Source of the DNA: Actinomycetota bacterium
GTDB lineage: Bacteria; Actinomycetota; Geothermincolia; Geothermincolales; RBG-13-55-18
NCBI GenBank assembly: GCA_014360645.1
Contig: JACIXD010000010.1
Span: 62,001-126,000, forward strand
Length of the DNA stretch: 64,000 nucleotides
Direction: 5' to 3'
Shown here: piece by piece, positions 8,101 through 15,697 of the stretch
Layout: each line of letters begins with the position of its first letter
How positions within the stretch are numbered: the first letter of the stretch is position 1
Translations under genes and position numbers: made by a program
The notes under the pieces: generated by a model
Seen by the model: only the letters and a program-made list of their open reading frames with translations
Told to the model about the DNA's origin: nothing
Databases searched by the model: none

Positions 8101-9660
8101 TTCAGGAGAAAGCGCTCCCACGAAGTCCACCAGGAAGGCGGAGTTGTTGTCGATGATCGCTCCCAGCTGCGCGCCGTCCAGCTCCCCGATGAGGGCGTTG
8201 ATCCAGGCGGCGTTGTCGGAGACCGCGCCCGCCACCACCGAGGGGTCGAGCTTGCCCAGGAGCTGGGTGATCCAGGCTTGGTTGCCGTTTACGATGTCGG
8301 CCACGGTATCGGTGGAAAGCGCTCCCACGAAGTCCACCAGGAAGGCGGAGTTGTTGTCGATGATCGCTCCCAGCTGCGCGCCGTCCAGCTCCCCGATGAG
8401 GGCGTTGATCCAGGCGGCGTTGTCGGAGACCGCGCCCGCCACCACCGAGGGGTCGAGCTTGCCCAGGAGCTGGGTGATCCAGGCTTGGTTGCCGTTTACG
8501 ATGTCGGCCACGGTATCGGTGGAAAGCGCTCCCACGAAGTCCACCAGGAAGGCGGAGTTGTTGTCGATGATCGCTCCCAGCTGCGCGCCGTCCAACTCCC
8601 CGATGAGGGCGTTGATCCAGGCGGCGTTGTCGGAGACCGCGCCCGCCACCATACCGGGATCCAAGTAGCTGAGCAGGGAACTCACGAAACCGGCGTTGGC
8701 GTTGATGGAGCCGGCGATGGAGGACGGATTGAGGAAGCCGATCAGCGAGGTGACGAACTTCTGATTGTTGATTATCGAAGCGATGAAAGACGGCTCGAGC
8801 ATCCCCACCACGTCAAATACCAGTTCCTGGTTGTTGTTGAGGACGTCGGCGATGACCGCCGGATCGAGGTAACCGAGCACGTCCACGAGAAAACGGCCGT
8901 TGGCGTTGACGGCGCCCGCGAGCACCCGGGCGTCAAGCAGCCCCATCACCATGGTGAGGAAACGTCCGTTGTCGTTGACGGCCATGGCGGCGACGCAAGG
9001 ATCGATCAACCCCAGCAGTCGAGAGAGCAAGCTCGGATTCTCGTTCACCGCGCGGGCCAGCACCGCGGGTTCCAGCAACCCCGCCACGCGGGTGATGAAA
9101 GTGCCGTTGTTGTTGATGACGCTGGCGATCACCACTGGGTCCAGGGAGCCTACCAGCTTGATGGCGAAATCGGCGTTGCTATTGACGATATAGGCAAGGG
9201 AGACGGGATCCAGATACTGCGCAACCTCCACGATGAACTGCGTGTTGTTGTTGACCACGTTGGCCACCACTTCGGGGTCGAGGTACTTGATCACCTCACC
9301 CAGGAAGGTCTGGTTCTCGTTGACGATGGAGGCCGCCGTCTTGGGGTCGAGGGCCGCGACCAGCTTGCATACGAAGTCCTCGTTCTCATTGATGGCCTGG
9401 GCCAGGAGGTCGACCTGGAGCAGGGGGAGGAGCTCCGCGACCAGATCGGGGTTCTCGTTAAGGGCCTGGGCGACCTCCATGGGGTCGAGGCTGCCCATGA
9501 AGTTCACCAGGATATCCTTGGAGTTGAACAGCTTTCCCAACATCGGCCCCATGGGGCTTCGCGCAGGTAAGGCCATCACGCCCCCGAAGGCGAACAGGCC
9601 CACCAGCAGGATGATCACCACGAGGTTCACCGCTTTCTGGATGTTCCTGTTGAGAAGCAT
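5140..9660 (-). CDS. Giant exported protein made of about 60 tandem 23-residue repeats
   Basis: A 1,506-residue protein. I chose the ATG at 9660 because a GGGGGAG ribosome site lies six bases upstream; another ATG six bases earlier would abut it. Residues about 10-35 form a hydrophobic signal or anchor. Nearly all the rest is a tandem array of 23-residue units with consensus LDPxVVAxxVNxNxxFVxxL plus three residues, each predicted as two short helices, so the product is probably a long alpha-solenoid outside the cell. The last 60 residues leave the pattern (motifs FFDQFILHLHSD and GFVWDANGGDPY). There is no LPXTG sorting signal and no Cys-rich module. I do not recognise the family. Three internal segments repeat almost exactly at DNA level. 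Neighbours are lipoproteins, consistent with a surface locus. Confidence 0.9.
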   Translation of the reverse strand: MLLNRNIQKAVNLVVIILLVGLFAFGGVMALPARSPMGPMLGKLFNSKDILVNFMGSLDPMEVAQALNENPDLVAELLPLLQVDLLAQAINENEDFVCKLVAALDPKTAASIVNENQTFLGEVIKYLDPEVVANVVNNNTQFIVEVAQYLDPVSLAYIVNSNADFAIKLVGSLDPVVIASVINNNGTFITRVAGLLEPAVLARAVNENPSLLSRLLGLIDPCVAAMAVNDNGRFLTMVMGLLDARVLAGAVNANGRFLVDVLGYLDPAVIADVLNNNQELVFDVVGMLEPSFIASIINNQKFVTSLIGFLNPSSIAGSINANAGFVSSLLSYLDPGMVAGAVSDNAAWINALIGELDGAQLGAIIDNNSAFLVDFVGALSTDTVADIVNGNQAWITQLLGKLDPSVVAGAVSDNAAWINALIGELDGAQLGAIIDNNSAFLVDFVGALSTDTVADIVNGNQAWITQLLGKLDPSVVAGAVSDNAAWINALIGELDGAQLGAIIDNNSAFLVDFVGALSPETIADVVNGNPSWVVGLISNLNTGAIAGIANDPATIAFINALLPQLDASALAGIVNGNGGWVADLVSGITPATVNTMISDLRPWITGTLLPNLNTGAIAGIANDPATIAFINALLPQLDASALAGIVNGNGGWVADLVSGITPATVNTMISDLRPWITGTLLPNLNTGAIAGIANDPATIAFINALLPQLDASALAGIMNTNWNWVGDLVSGITPATVNSLLVDIGPWFLGSLMPGLDEHIVATMVNHPNTIDFLNRLLPLLDPEAIADIVNANGAWVGDLISNLNTGMVVDIVNNLDPAWTSQLFAALNNATTLGVIGNIANSPQFTAFVDALIGYLDPTILAGVLNNNGDFVGDLISNLNTGMVVDIVNNLDPAWTSQLFAALNNATTLGVIGNIANSPQFTAFVDALIGYLDPTILAGVLNNNGDFVGDLISNLNTGMVVDIVNNLDPAWVGDLLDDLRLNAVGSIANLANLPETAAFLNALLPQLNTQNLANIVNNNGAWLSDLAGRLNAGTLAGVVNDNPSLTTGLITGLNAGTGQAAAAGINANAPLLQAVLDNLNPAVIATAVNNNSALGVGNTLIENLLPGLDPNTARATARGLNNSGSFVQELLANLNPQVLAAAVNANGTFINGLIQHLNPVVLANAINANGAFVTSLVGALDPNVVAAAVNANGTFLTNLIGALNPTVVAAAVNANQGFVTTLIGTLNPQVLAAAVNANGAFINSLVSYLDASVIAGAVNNNQTFVTNMVTNLSPSVLANAVNANEAFLTTLLTNLNSQVLANVLNSNSVRNWLTDVVSRLNPVQVAYIVNNNQTFVTNLVSNLNAATLAGVINSNGAFLNNLLANLSPTVIAGAVNTNQTFLTNLISNLNANVLAGAINANGTFLTNLIGALDTNVLAGAIASNGTFLTNLIINLGGPNNNARGQALVNALNATGVDPDNDSAPITFFDQFILHLHSDLNVLGLGHHIAGKIEGFVWDANGGDPY
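6742..7280 (-). repeat. 228-bp tandem repeat inside the repeat-protein gene
   Basis: About 2.3 copies of a 228-bp (76-codon) unit; for example the same block begins at 6751, 6979 and 7207. The copies appear virtually identical, so this is recent duplication on top of the older 23-residue pattern, and it preserves the frame. Confidence 0.9.
7505..8050 (-). repeat. 216-bp tandem repeat inside the repeat-protein gene
   Basis: About 2.5 copies of a 216-bp (72-codon) unit; the same ten-base anchor occurs at 7601, 7817 and 8033. The first copy diverges slightly at its left edge near 7505-7515. The frame is preserved. Confidence 0.9.
8108..8650 (-). repeat. 207-bp tandem repeat inside the repeat-protein gene
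   Basis: About 2.6 copies of a 207-bp unit, exactly three 23-residue units; the anchor AGCGCTCCCACG occurs at 8111, 8318 and 8525. Only scattered single-base differences are visible, such as one in the last copy near 8592. Confidence 0.9.
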
Positions 9661-10428
9661 CTCCATCTCCCCCTTGCTCCCTTGCTCCTGGATACGTCCT
9701 AAATCCCTGAAAATGCCAGAACCTGTGATCGCCCCCATGGGTACCGCGCCCCGGGCCGAAAGGCCGGCGACGAGCCATATCCCATCTCCAGCGGGCTTCC
9801 ATCATCTTTCACGTGGGAAAGACCCGGGGGCGCATGCTCACGGCCGTGTATCGGGCTTCTCCAAGTCCTCCAGGCTCCGCCAGCCACGCTCCGTCCGGCA
9901 TGCGAGTGGGACCGGTCGCCCCGGAGGCCTGGATAGTCCGGGCCGCCTCCGCTTTTCCCGTAGAGGCTGTATGGCATGACGATACGATCGGCAGGGCATG
10001 AAACGGCATGTAGGGCTGCGCTGTCCGGCAGACGAGGTCAAAGAAAGGCCCGGTCAGGAGGGATTCTTTACGAAAGCGCAGATAACGGCACTGCGCGCAT
10101 GCGAACCAGCCTTTCCCTGCTTCCCTTGGTGGCAGCACAGGATGGAACGCGCCGAAACCTGAGGCCGGCCCTGCGTTTGTTTTTGCGACCCCTCTCATCC
10201 TTGTCTGCATACAGGGCTCTTTCTCTTGCCGCGCTCTTACCTGCTTAGATCTTTATGGCATTCACTCCTTCGCGATACACGTCGCTCAGGTCATTGTCTC
10301 CGGGTCGGCGGAATCTTCACCTTGCCGCGACTCCGCCGAACTCCAGCCATCTTTCGCGCTGATTCACTCCTATATATCGGGCAGCAGGGGTGGTTTTTTC
10401 ACACAAGAGGGTGAATTTTATAGAAATC

Positions 10429-10469
10429 GTAACATCTCCGTCACACCTATGTAACATCACCGGTAACAT
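10429..10469 (+). promoter_or_regulatory. Three GTAACAT direct repeats
   Basis: GTAACAT occurs at 10429, 10451 and 10463 in an AT-rich stretch; the spacings of 22 and 12 are roughly two and one helical turns. Such phased repeats are typical of protein binding sites. The same heptamer occurs at 13833 upstream of the paralogous lipoprotein gene (13010-13765). The binding factor is unknown. Confidence 0.4.
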
Positions 10470-10494
10470 ATACGCTAAGGGTGACAGGTACGTA

Positions 10495-10526
10495 CGTAAA
10501 ATGCATAAAATGTTATGCATTTTACG
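10495..10526. promoter_or_regulatory. Perfect 14-bp inverted repeat, probable operator
   Basis: Arms CGTAAAATGCATAA and TTATGCATTTTACG flank the 4-base spacer AATG. The repeat is AT-rich in GC-rich DNA and has no T tract, so an operator for a dimeric regulator is likelier than a terminator. Nearest genes are the lipoprotein ending at 10675 and the giant repeat gene starting at 9660. Confidence 0.55.
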
Positions 10527-10674
10527 GCTTGCACCCCGGGATGCATGCGCGCTGCGCGTCCGCCCCCCGCCATTCCCTTCCCGGCGCCCCACTCGCCGGT
10601 CGACGCACCGCCCGAACGCGTCGATCATCTCAAGGCCGCCGTCAATGCCTCCGTCTTTCCCGCTTCCGGGCCCA

Positions 10675-11394
10675 TCACACCGGCGGGGTGATGGAGATGG
10701 GCTGGTTGATGCTGCTCAGGGTGGTGACGATGCGAATGTCGCCGTATCCTATCTTGTCGGTGATCAGGGCGTTGTTCACCACCGCCTCATACTTGACCCG
10801 GTAGCCGCTGTCCTTCTCCACCCACACGTCGACCTTCCCCCCGGTATTCGATGCAAGCTGTTCCGCCTGCACGTTCTTGAAGAGGGAGGAGACCTCGTTG
10901 GGGGAAAGGGTGAAGGAGAGATGGTAGGCATCGACGCCGCCGATCTTCTCCAGACCGAGGTTCTGCGAGGATGAAGCCACCTCCGGAAGGCGCGAAAAGC
11001 CTTCGAGCTGTTCCGAGGCCGCGCTGCCGCTTATGGTCGCCGGCTGTTCCTTCCACTCCTCGCTGCCAGCGCTGCGCACGTACTGTTTACCTCCCACTAC
11101 GATGATCTCGCTGAAGCTCTGCCCGAAGATGGCACTGGTGGAGTGGACGTTGTTCCCGCTCACGTCGATGGAGGTGGTCTGGATCTGGCCTCCGCCGAAC
11201 TTCGTGTTCTGGTAATATATGGCTACTTCCATGTGCAGGGAGGTGATGTTCTTCTCCGCCGCCTCACTCTTCTCCCAGAGCTCCTGCACCCCGGGCTCCC
11301 CCTTGCCGCAACCCGCTAGGGCCACCGCCGTGCAGGCCACCACCAGTCCCGTGACCAGCGAAACCCATATCTTCATCTGCCCGGCCTTCATCAT
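10675..11394 (-). CDS. LolA-like lipoprotein (paralog of the gene at 13010-13765)
   Basis: A 239-residue lipoprotein. ATG 11394 follows an AAGGGGTGAGC ribosome site; a much longer upstream reading adds a Pro/Arg-rich stretch without support. The N terminus is a lipoprotein signal with lipobox ALAGC near residue 27. The mature domain contains SLHMEVAIYYQNT, an internal GGKQYVR strand and a C-terminal GYGDIRIVTTLSSIN, a layout like the LolA/LppX beta-sheet fold that carries lipids or precursors. The gene at 13010-13765 has the same architecture and matching motifs, with the beta-propeller gene between them. Ligand unknown. Confidence 0.82.
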   Translation of the reverse strand: MMKAGQMKIWVSLVTGLVVACTAVALAGCGKGEPGVQELWEKSEAAEKNITSLHMEVAIYYQNTKFGGGQIQTTSIDVSGNNVHSTSAIFGQSFSEIIVVGGKQYVRSAGSEEWKEQPATISGSAASEQLEGFSRLPEVASSSQNLGLEKIGGVDAYHLSFTLSPNEVSSLFKNVQAEQLASNTGGKVDVWVEKDSGYRVKYEAVVNNALITDKIGYGDIRIVTTLSSINQPISITPPV

Positions 11395-11679
11395 GCTCAC
11401 CCCTTTATCGTCTAGGCCCGACCATACTCCGTACGGTACATCATCTTCCCATATCGGTGTTTCGGCCTCCGACTTTACCTCCAACCGCTCCCTAGGGTGC
11501 CGCTCCGGGGCCCACCTTCGCGTCCCGGGCCCCGCATCCAGCCTCCGGTCGCCCCCCTCTTTCCCGCTTTTCCATTCCGCTCCCTTTACCGCCGCCCATC
11601 GCGCCCCGGACCGCCATTCCTGCGGAGGAGCCGGAGAGCGCCCGGGCAGCACGGGGAGCTCTCCCACGTTTTGATTATT

Positions 11680-12825
11680 CTACTCTCCGTAGCAGTAGAC
11701 CTTGCGGTTCTGGGCGCCTATCAGCAACCGCTCCTCCGTCAGGGTCAAGGTCTGCGGCAGCACGCCCGGCAGCTCGAGATCGAAGCTGGGGGTGCCCGAA
11801 TCCACGGAAAGCGCCCTGAGCTGGTCCCGGCCGCAGAGATAAGCATCCTTGTTGCTGGCATAGAGCCGAGTCCGGGCGGAGGTCTCTCCGGAGGCGGCGT
11901 CCCAGAGTCTGTCTCCCGTCCTCGCGTCCAGGGCCAGGGTACTAGACAGCAGCCCTTCCCCTCCGATCACCACCAACACCTGGCTGCCCCTCAACGCCAG
12001 GTCGGATATCACCGTGGGACCGGTCTCGTATTCCCACAGCAACTTCCCGCTCTGTGCGTCTAGGCAGAAGATCTCGAACTCCGTCGCCAGGAAGACCCTG
12101 CCGCCGTCCGCGGCGGGGCAGGCCACGGGGACGGCATGCGACTGGAAGGTCCACACCAGGCGACCGCTCCCCGACTCGAGGGCGAAGAGATCGCCCTCGT
12201 AAGATACCCCGAAGACCTGTCCCTCATAGACACATGGCGATACCTCCACGGGCCCGGCCGCCCCGAAAGACCAGCGCTTCTTGCCGCTGGCCATGTCCAG
12301 GCAGTAGAGGTGGGCGTCAACGGATCCGAAATAGACTCCGTCCCCCTCGGGAATGGGGGTAGAGGGGACTGAGCCGCCCACCTCCGCCTCCCACACCGGT
12401 TTGCCTCCGGAGGAGACCAGTCGGACCCTGCCGTCCGAGGTGGCCACCAGGATGCCCCGCTCGCAGACCGCCGGCATGCAGGACACGCCTCCTTCCGCGT
12501 CATGCCTCCACAGCGGGCGTCCGGTTTCCAGGTCCAGGCAGTAAAGTAGCCCTCTCCTGCATGCGGCGTACACCCGCCCCGCCGCTACCGCGGGGGGGCC
12601 GGCGGGCTCATCTTCCAGCCTCGTGCTCCAGAGCTCCCTCAGCCTGCCCTCGGGAGCGAGGGGGAGGTAGGAGAGGTGAGCGGGGTTTCCTCCCGGCATG
12701 GGCCAGACCCCTGCGCCCGGCGCTGTCCTCTTTCCCTCGGAGCGCAGGGTGAGCGGCAGGATCACCGCCAGCGCCGCAACGCCGGCCACGCAGGCCGCTA
12801 TGAATATCCATCGCCTGGCGTTCAT
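11680..12825 (-). CDS. Membrane-anchored PQQ-type beta-propeller protein
   Basis: A 381-residue protein. ATG 12825 follows a GGAGGAA ribosome site; extending further upstream would overlap the neighbouring lipoprotein gene. One N-terminal membrane segment (about residues 5-23) exports the rest. Repeats such as LYCLDLETGRPLWRHD, YCLDMASGKKRWSF and FCLDAQSGKLLWEYE are the W-docking motifs of PQQ/BamB-like propellers, giving about seven blades. No PQQ-dehydrogenase catalytic residues or heme site are seen, so a scaffold or binding role outside the cell is likely. It sits between two paralogous LolA-like lipoproteins, suggesting the three work together. Confidence 0.88.
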   Translation of the reverse strand: MNARRWIFIAACVAGVAALAVILPLTLRSEGKRTAPGAGVWPMPGGNPAHLSYLPLAPEGRLRELWSTRLEDEPAGPPAVAAGRVYAACRRGLLYCLDLETGRPLWRHDAEGGVSCMPAVCERGILVATSDGRVRLVSSGGKPVWEAEVGGSVPSTPIPEGDGVYFGSVDAHLYCLDMASGKKRWSFGAAGPVEVSPCVYEGQVFGVSYEGDLFALESGSGRLVWTFQSHAVPVACPAADGGRVFLATEFEIFCLDAQSGKLLWEYETGPTVISDLALRGSQVLVVIGGEGLLSSTLALDARTGDRLWDAASGETSARTRLYASNKDAYLCGRDQLRALSVDSGTPSFDLELPGVLPQTLTLTEERLLIGAQNRKVYCYGE

Positions 12826-13009
12826 GGCGACACTTCCTCCGAGCAGCATCCCCTCAGCGGGGTGACGGGTATCCCCCAGCTCCAACGGGTCCCGTGTTTG
12901 CCTCATGTAAAGGGCTGGATGGTCTTCTCTTGCCGCCGAGCGAAGCCCAGTGGCGCGACGCCGGGGCTCGTCTTTGGCGTCCGTAATACCGCGCCCCCAT
13001 GTGCATCCT

Positions 13010-13765
13010 CTAAAAGGGCGGCTCGATCTCCACCGGCTCATTGACGCCGCTGATGTTCACCACGAACCTTATATCGCCCTTGCCGATCTTCTCCGGGATG
13101 ATGACCTCGCGGATGACTATCTCGTAGCGCAGGAGATAATATTCGTCGCTGTCGATCCACACCTCCACCTCTCCTCCCTTGTTGGCGCTGAAATCGAAGG
13201 AGGGCTGGCTGGAAAAGATGGACTTCACGGCCTCGGGACCGAGGAGGAAACGGAAGCGTTCCGCCTCCTCGCCGCCGATGGTCTCGGTGCCCAGGTGGGA
13301 CTGGGATTCCGCCAGGGAGGGTAGTTCCAGGAACTGGGAGGAGTACTCCCTGGCCGCGTCAGACGAGGCGTCCGGCGTCACCTCCTCCCAAGTCCCGGTG
13401 GACATGTTCCGGTTATACTGCTTCCCCCCCACGCGCTTGTACTCGAAATAGACCTGGCCGAGGAGGAGATCCTGTTCGTGAAGGTCGTCCCCGTTGACGT
13501 CGATGATGATGCTCTGAATCTGCCCGCTGCCGTACTGCGTGTTCTCGTAATAGCTAGCGATCTCCATGTGCCAGGAACGGATCTCGCTGTCGGCCTCCTG
13601 CGCCCGGGACCAGAGCTCCTCTATGGTCATCTCGCCCGCGCCCTTCTCCGCCTCTTCCCCAGCCCCGCATCCCGCCAGAGAAGCGAGGCCTACGGTCGCT
13701 AGCGCAATGAGGACGGGCAAGATGGCCATATAACCGACGCCGCGCCTGCCGCCCCACAACCTCAT
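13010..13765 (-). CDS. LolA-like lipoprotein (paralog of the gene at 10675-11394)
   Basis: A 251-residue lipoprotein. ATG 13765 is chosen because GGAGACGGC precedes it. A hydrophobic signal ends in lipobox SLAGC near residue 33. The mature domain has SWHMEIASYYENTQYG, VGGKQYNR and GKGDIRFVVNISGVN, matching its paralog almost motif for motif. Such proteins bind hydrophobic ligands in a curved beta sheet, so lipid or cell-wall precursor handling is possible but unproven. It is divergent from the Tad pilus operon; the heptamer GTAACAT lies in its upstream region at 13833. Confidence 0.82.
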   Translation of the reverse strand: MRLWGGRRGVGYMAILPVLIALATVGLASLAGCGAGEEAEKGAGEMTIEELWSRAQEADSEIRSWHMEIASYYENTQYGSGQIQSIIIDVNGDDLHEQDLLLGQVYFEYKRVGGKQYNRNMSTGTWEEVTPDASSDAAREYSSQFLELPSLAESQSHLGTETIGGEEAERFRFLLGPEAVKSIFSSQPSFDFSANKGGEVEVWIDSDEYYLLRYEIVIREVIIPEKIGKGDIRFVVNISGVNEPVEIEPPF

Positions 13766-14095
13766 GCCGTCTCCGCCTTCCCTCGCACCCTTTCCGTGTT
13801 TCGTCCCGAATCGCCGCGGGCTCACGCCCTTTGTAACATAGCAAACCGAATCATTTCAAACCGGATGTCCGCCCGCATCTCCGCCGTGCCACCCGGACCT
13901 GCTCTCGTCTATGAGCGGTGACCGTTATTAGCTGACGCGCGCCGCGGGACGGGGGTTCCCGGCTCGTCGTCGTAGGGGGGCGGTGAAGTCGCCATTTCCG
14001 GCCGGAAGCGTTCCTGACGCCCATCCACTCATGGTATATGTTATATATATTGACTAATATTACTAACTGTATTATATTACGCATCAGGAGGTGGT
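13766..14095. other. Divergent intergenic region, lipoprotein / tadZ
   Basis: 330 bases. The right part (14030-14085) is very AT-rich and carries the tadZ promoter. The left part should carry the promoter for the leftward lipoprotein; a GTAACAT heptamer lies at 13833-13839. No gene is seen. Confidence 0.6.
14050..14078 (+). promoter_or_regulatory. Sigma-70-type promoter of the Tad operon
   Basis: TTGACT (14050-14055) and TATATT (14073-14078) are separated by exactly 17 bases. The predicted start of transcription near 14085 leaves only about 10 bases before the AGGAGG ribosome site and ATG at 14096. Confidence 0.75.
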
Positions 14096-15373
14096 ATGGA
14101 GATGATAATGACAGCCGTGGCCCTAAGCGCCGGGGAGGAAGTCCCCGGCATAATAGCGGTCCTGGAGAGACATCCCTCAGTGGAACTGTGCGGGATCTCT
14201 CGCTCCGTCGGCGATCTTTTCCGACTCCTTACCCGTTTCGCGCCCTCACTTCTCATCGCCTCGCCTGGCATCCTGGAGGAAGTCGTCCAGGAAGGCCTGA
14301 CGGGCGAGGGGGCACACCACATGAGCGACCCGGTCACCTTTCTGCTACGGGAGGGGAGAGGGACAGAGGAGGGCGTCGGCCTGGAAAGGATCATGCAGCT
14401 CCCCGTGAGGATCGCCGGACTGGTCGAGCGGGAATGCGACGAAAGGGAGATTGACCGTGTTTTTCAATATATTAAAGCTAAACTAGAGATATATAATTGC
14501 GCCTGTGACTCACATACTTCAAGGAATACCAACGGCTCCGAAGGCGGCTTTTTAGTCTTTTCAGGCTGCAAGGGAGGCGTAGGCACCACCCTCCTCTCAT
14601 GCTCTTTCGCGGCGGTCGCCGCCTCGGGTTCAAGGCGCGTGCTTCTTATGGAGATGGGCGGGAACCATTCCCAACTTACATATATTAAATCTAATGTTGA
14701 GGGTAAGACATTATACGAATTATCCCCCATGGCCGAGGAGGTCTCGTGGGACCTCCTGCGTATCTCCCTCTTTCGCCACCCGTGCGGGTTCTATCTACTT
14801 CCAACGGGCCGGCGGAACGCAGGCGGCAAGGGGGTAGCATCCCGGAATGCGGCACCTCTCCTGCGCAACCTGCTCTTTCTCTTCGACGTGGTGGTCATGG
14901 ACCTCCGGGATCCCTGGAGCGGTGATCTCTCCCTCGTCAACCCCTTCTCTCCGCTGATCCATCTGGTCACCCTTCCCGACGTCCTGTCCGCGGCATGCGC
15001 GCGTGACGCCGCCGAGCTGCTTCGCCGCACCGGGATGGACATGTCCCGCCTGCGGCTGCTGGTCAACCGCAGAAGCGGAAACCACCTGCTGGGCCTGGAA
15101 GAGATCTCGCGTGCTACCGGGCTGGGGATCGCGGCCGTGCTTCCCGAGGACCCCCGCTCCGGTCTTGATTTCGCCGAGCTCGGAGAGGTCCCCCGCCCCG
15201 AGTCGCCCCTGGGGAGAGCGGTCGCGTCCCTGGCCGCAGGCCTGGGACTCGCCTCCACGGGACACGCGGGGACCATGGCCGACGGGCGTTCCCGCCGGAA
15301 AGGCAGGTTTCGCGGCAACGGGCCCCCGGTCAAGGTGAGGGGAGCGACGCATGGGTGGTCGGCGGAAGCCTAG
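14096..15373 (+). CDS. tadZ: TadZ/CpaE-like pilus localisation ATPase
   Basis: ParA/MinD-family protein that positions Tad pilus machinery at the membrane. Of 425 residues, about 1-130 form a degenerate receiver-like domain and about 145-390 a P-loop domain with deviant Walker A SGCKGGVGTT near residues 154-163. A basic C-terminal tail follows. ATG 14096 is preceded by AGGAGGTGGT. It heads the tad operon. Two stretches of the gene (about 14460-14530 and 14680-14720) use AT-rich codons unlike the rest of the gene and its neighbours. Confidence 0.87.
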   Translation: MEMIMTAVALSAGEEVPGIIAVLERHPSVELCGISRSVGDLFRLLTRFAPSLLIASPGILEEVVQEGLTGEGAHHMSDPVTFLLREGRGTEEGVGLERIMQLPVRIAGLVERECDEREIDRVFQYIKAKLEIYNCACDSHTSRNTNGSEGGFLVFSGCKGGVGTTLLSCSFAAVAASGSRRVLLMEMGGNHSQLTYIKSNVEGKTLYELSPMAEEVSWDLLRISLFRHPCGFYLLPTGRRNAGGKGVASRNAAPLLRNLLFLFDVVVMDLRDPWSGDLSLVNPFSPLIHLVTLPDVLSAACARDAAELLRRTGMDMSRLRLLVNRRSGNHLLGLEEISRATGLGIAAVLPEDPRSGLDFAELGEVPRPESPLGRAVASLAAGLGLASTGHAGTMADGRSRRKGRFRGNGPPVKVRGATHGWSAEA

Positions 15374-15445
15374 CGCTCACGGGCCGGCCGTGCCCGCCGC
15401 GAGGGGCGCGCGGCCCGGAGAGGGAGATGACCGGGGAGGACGGAG

Positions 15446-15460
15446 ATGAGAGAGGCTTAA
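15446..15460 (+). other. Four-codon mini-ORF in the partial tadA-start copy
   Basis: ATG AGA GAG GCT TAA, behind the same ribosome site as tadA. The partial duplicate loses the reading frame after its fourth codon, so a ribosome starting here would stop at once. Confidence 0.4.
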
Positions 15461-15547
15461 GCGCGGCATGTCGCCCGGCGAGCGGTCGAGGGGCACCCCC
15501 GCGAGGGGCGCGCGGCCCGGAGAGGGAGATGACCGGGGAGGACGGAG

Positions 15548-15682
15548 ATGAGAGAGGCGTATGTTCGACTGAAAGAGAAGGTCAAGGAGAGGTTGCCCCA
15601 GGGTGAGTTCTCGCCCCTTTCCGACCGCGGCTCCGAAGGCCTGAGGAGGGCGGTCCTGCGCGCGGCCCGGAGAGGGAGATGA
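15548..15682 (+). pseudogene. Truncated tadA copy 1 (44 codons)
   Basis: Ribosome site, ATG and the first 40 or so codons of tadA, then a TGA at 15680-15682 where the next duplicate begins. The predicted peptide is the tadA N terminus plus RRGR. It is likely a by-product of tandem duplication, although the intact ribosome site means it may be translated. Confidence 0.7.
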
Positions 15683-15697
15683 CCGGGGAGGACGGAG

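Larger units (their letters stand above)
9661..10674. other. 1-kb non-coding region with an AT-rich regulatory island
   Basis: The longest gene-free stretch of the window, upstream of the giant repeat gene and downstream of a lipoprotein gene, both leftward. Open frames on either strand here have no ribosome site or protein-like composition. The segment 10370-10530 is much more AT-rich than its surroundings and holds GTAACAT repeats and a 14-bp inverted repeat (listed separately). The promoter of the giant gene should lie in 9661-10370, but I see no convincing one. Confidence 0.6.

Noticed and set aside
5197-9570. Long rightward open frames opposite the repeat-protein gene
   Set aside because: They are antisense shadows of the regular repeat; they have no ribosome sites and their repeats follow from the coding strand.
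9809-10210. 133-codon leftward ORF in the 1-kb gap
   Set aside because: No ribosome site, mixed composition and no recognisable motif.
10291-10350. 19-codon leftward ORF with AGGAG upstream
   Set aside because: A ribosome-like site and a possible -10 are present, but the peptide is tiny and basic with no conservation evidence; too weak to annotate.
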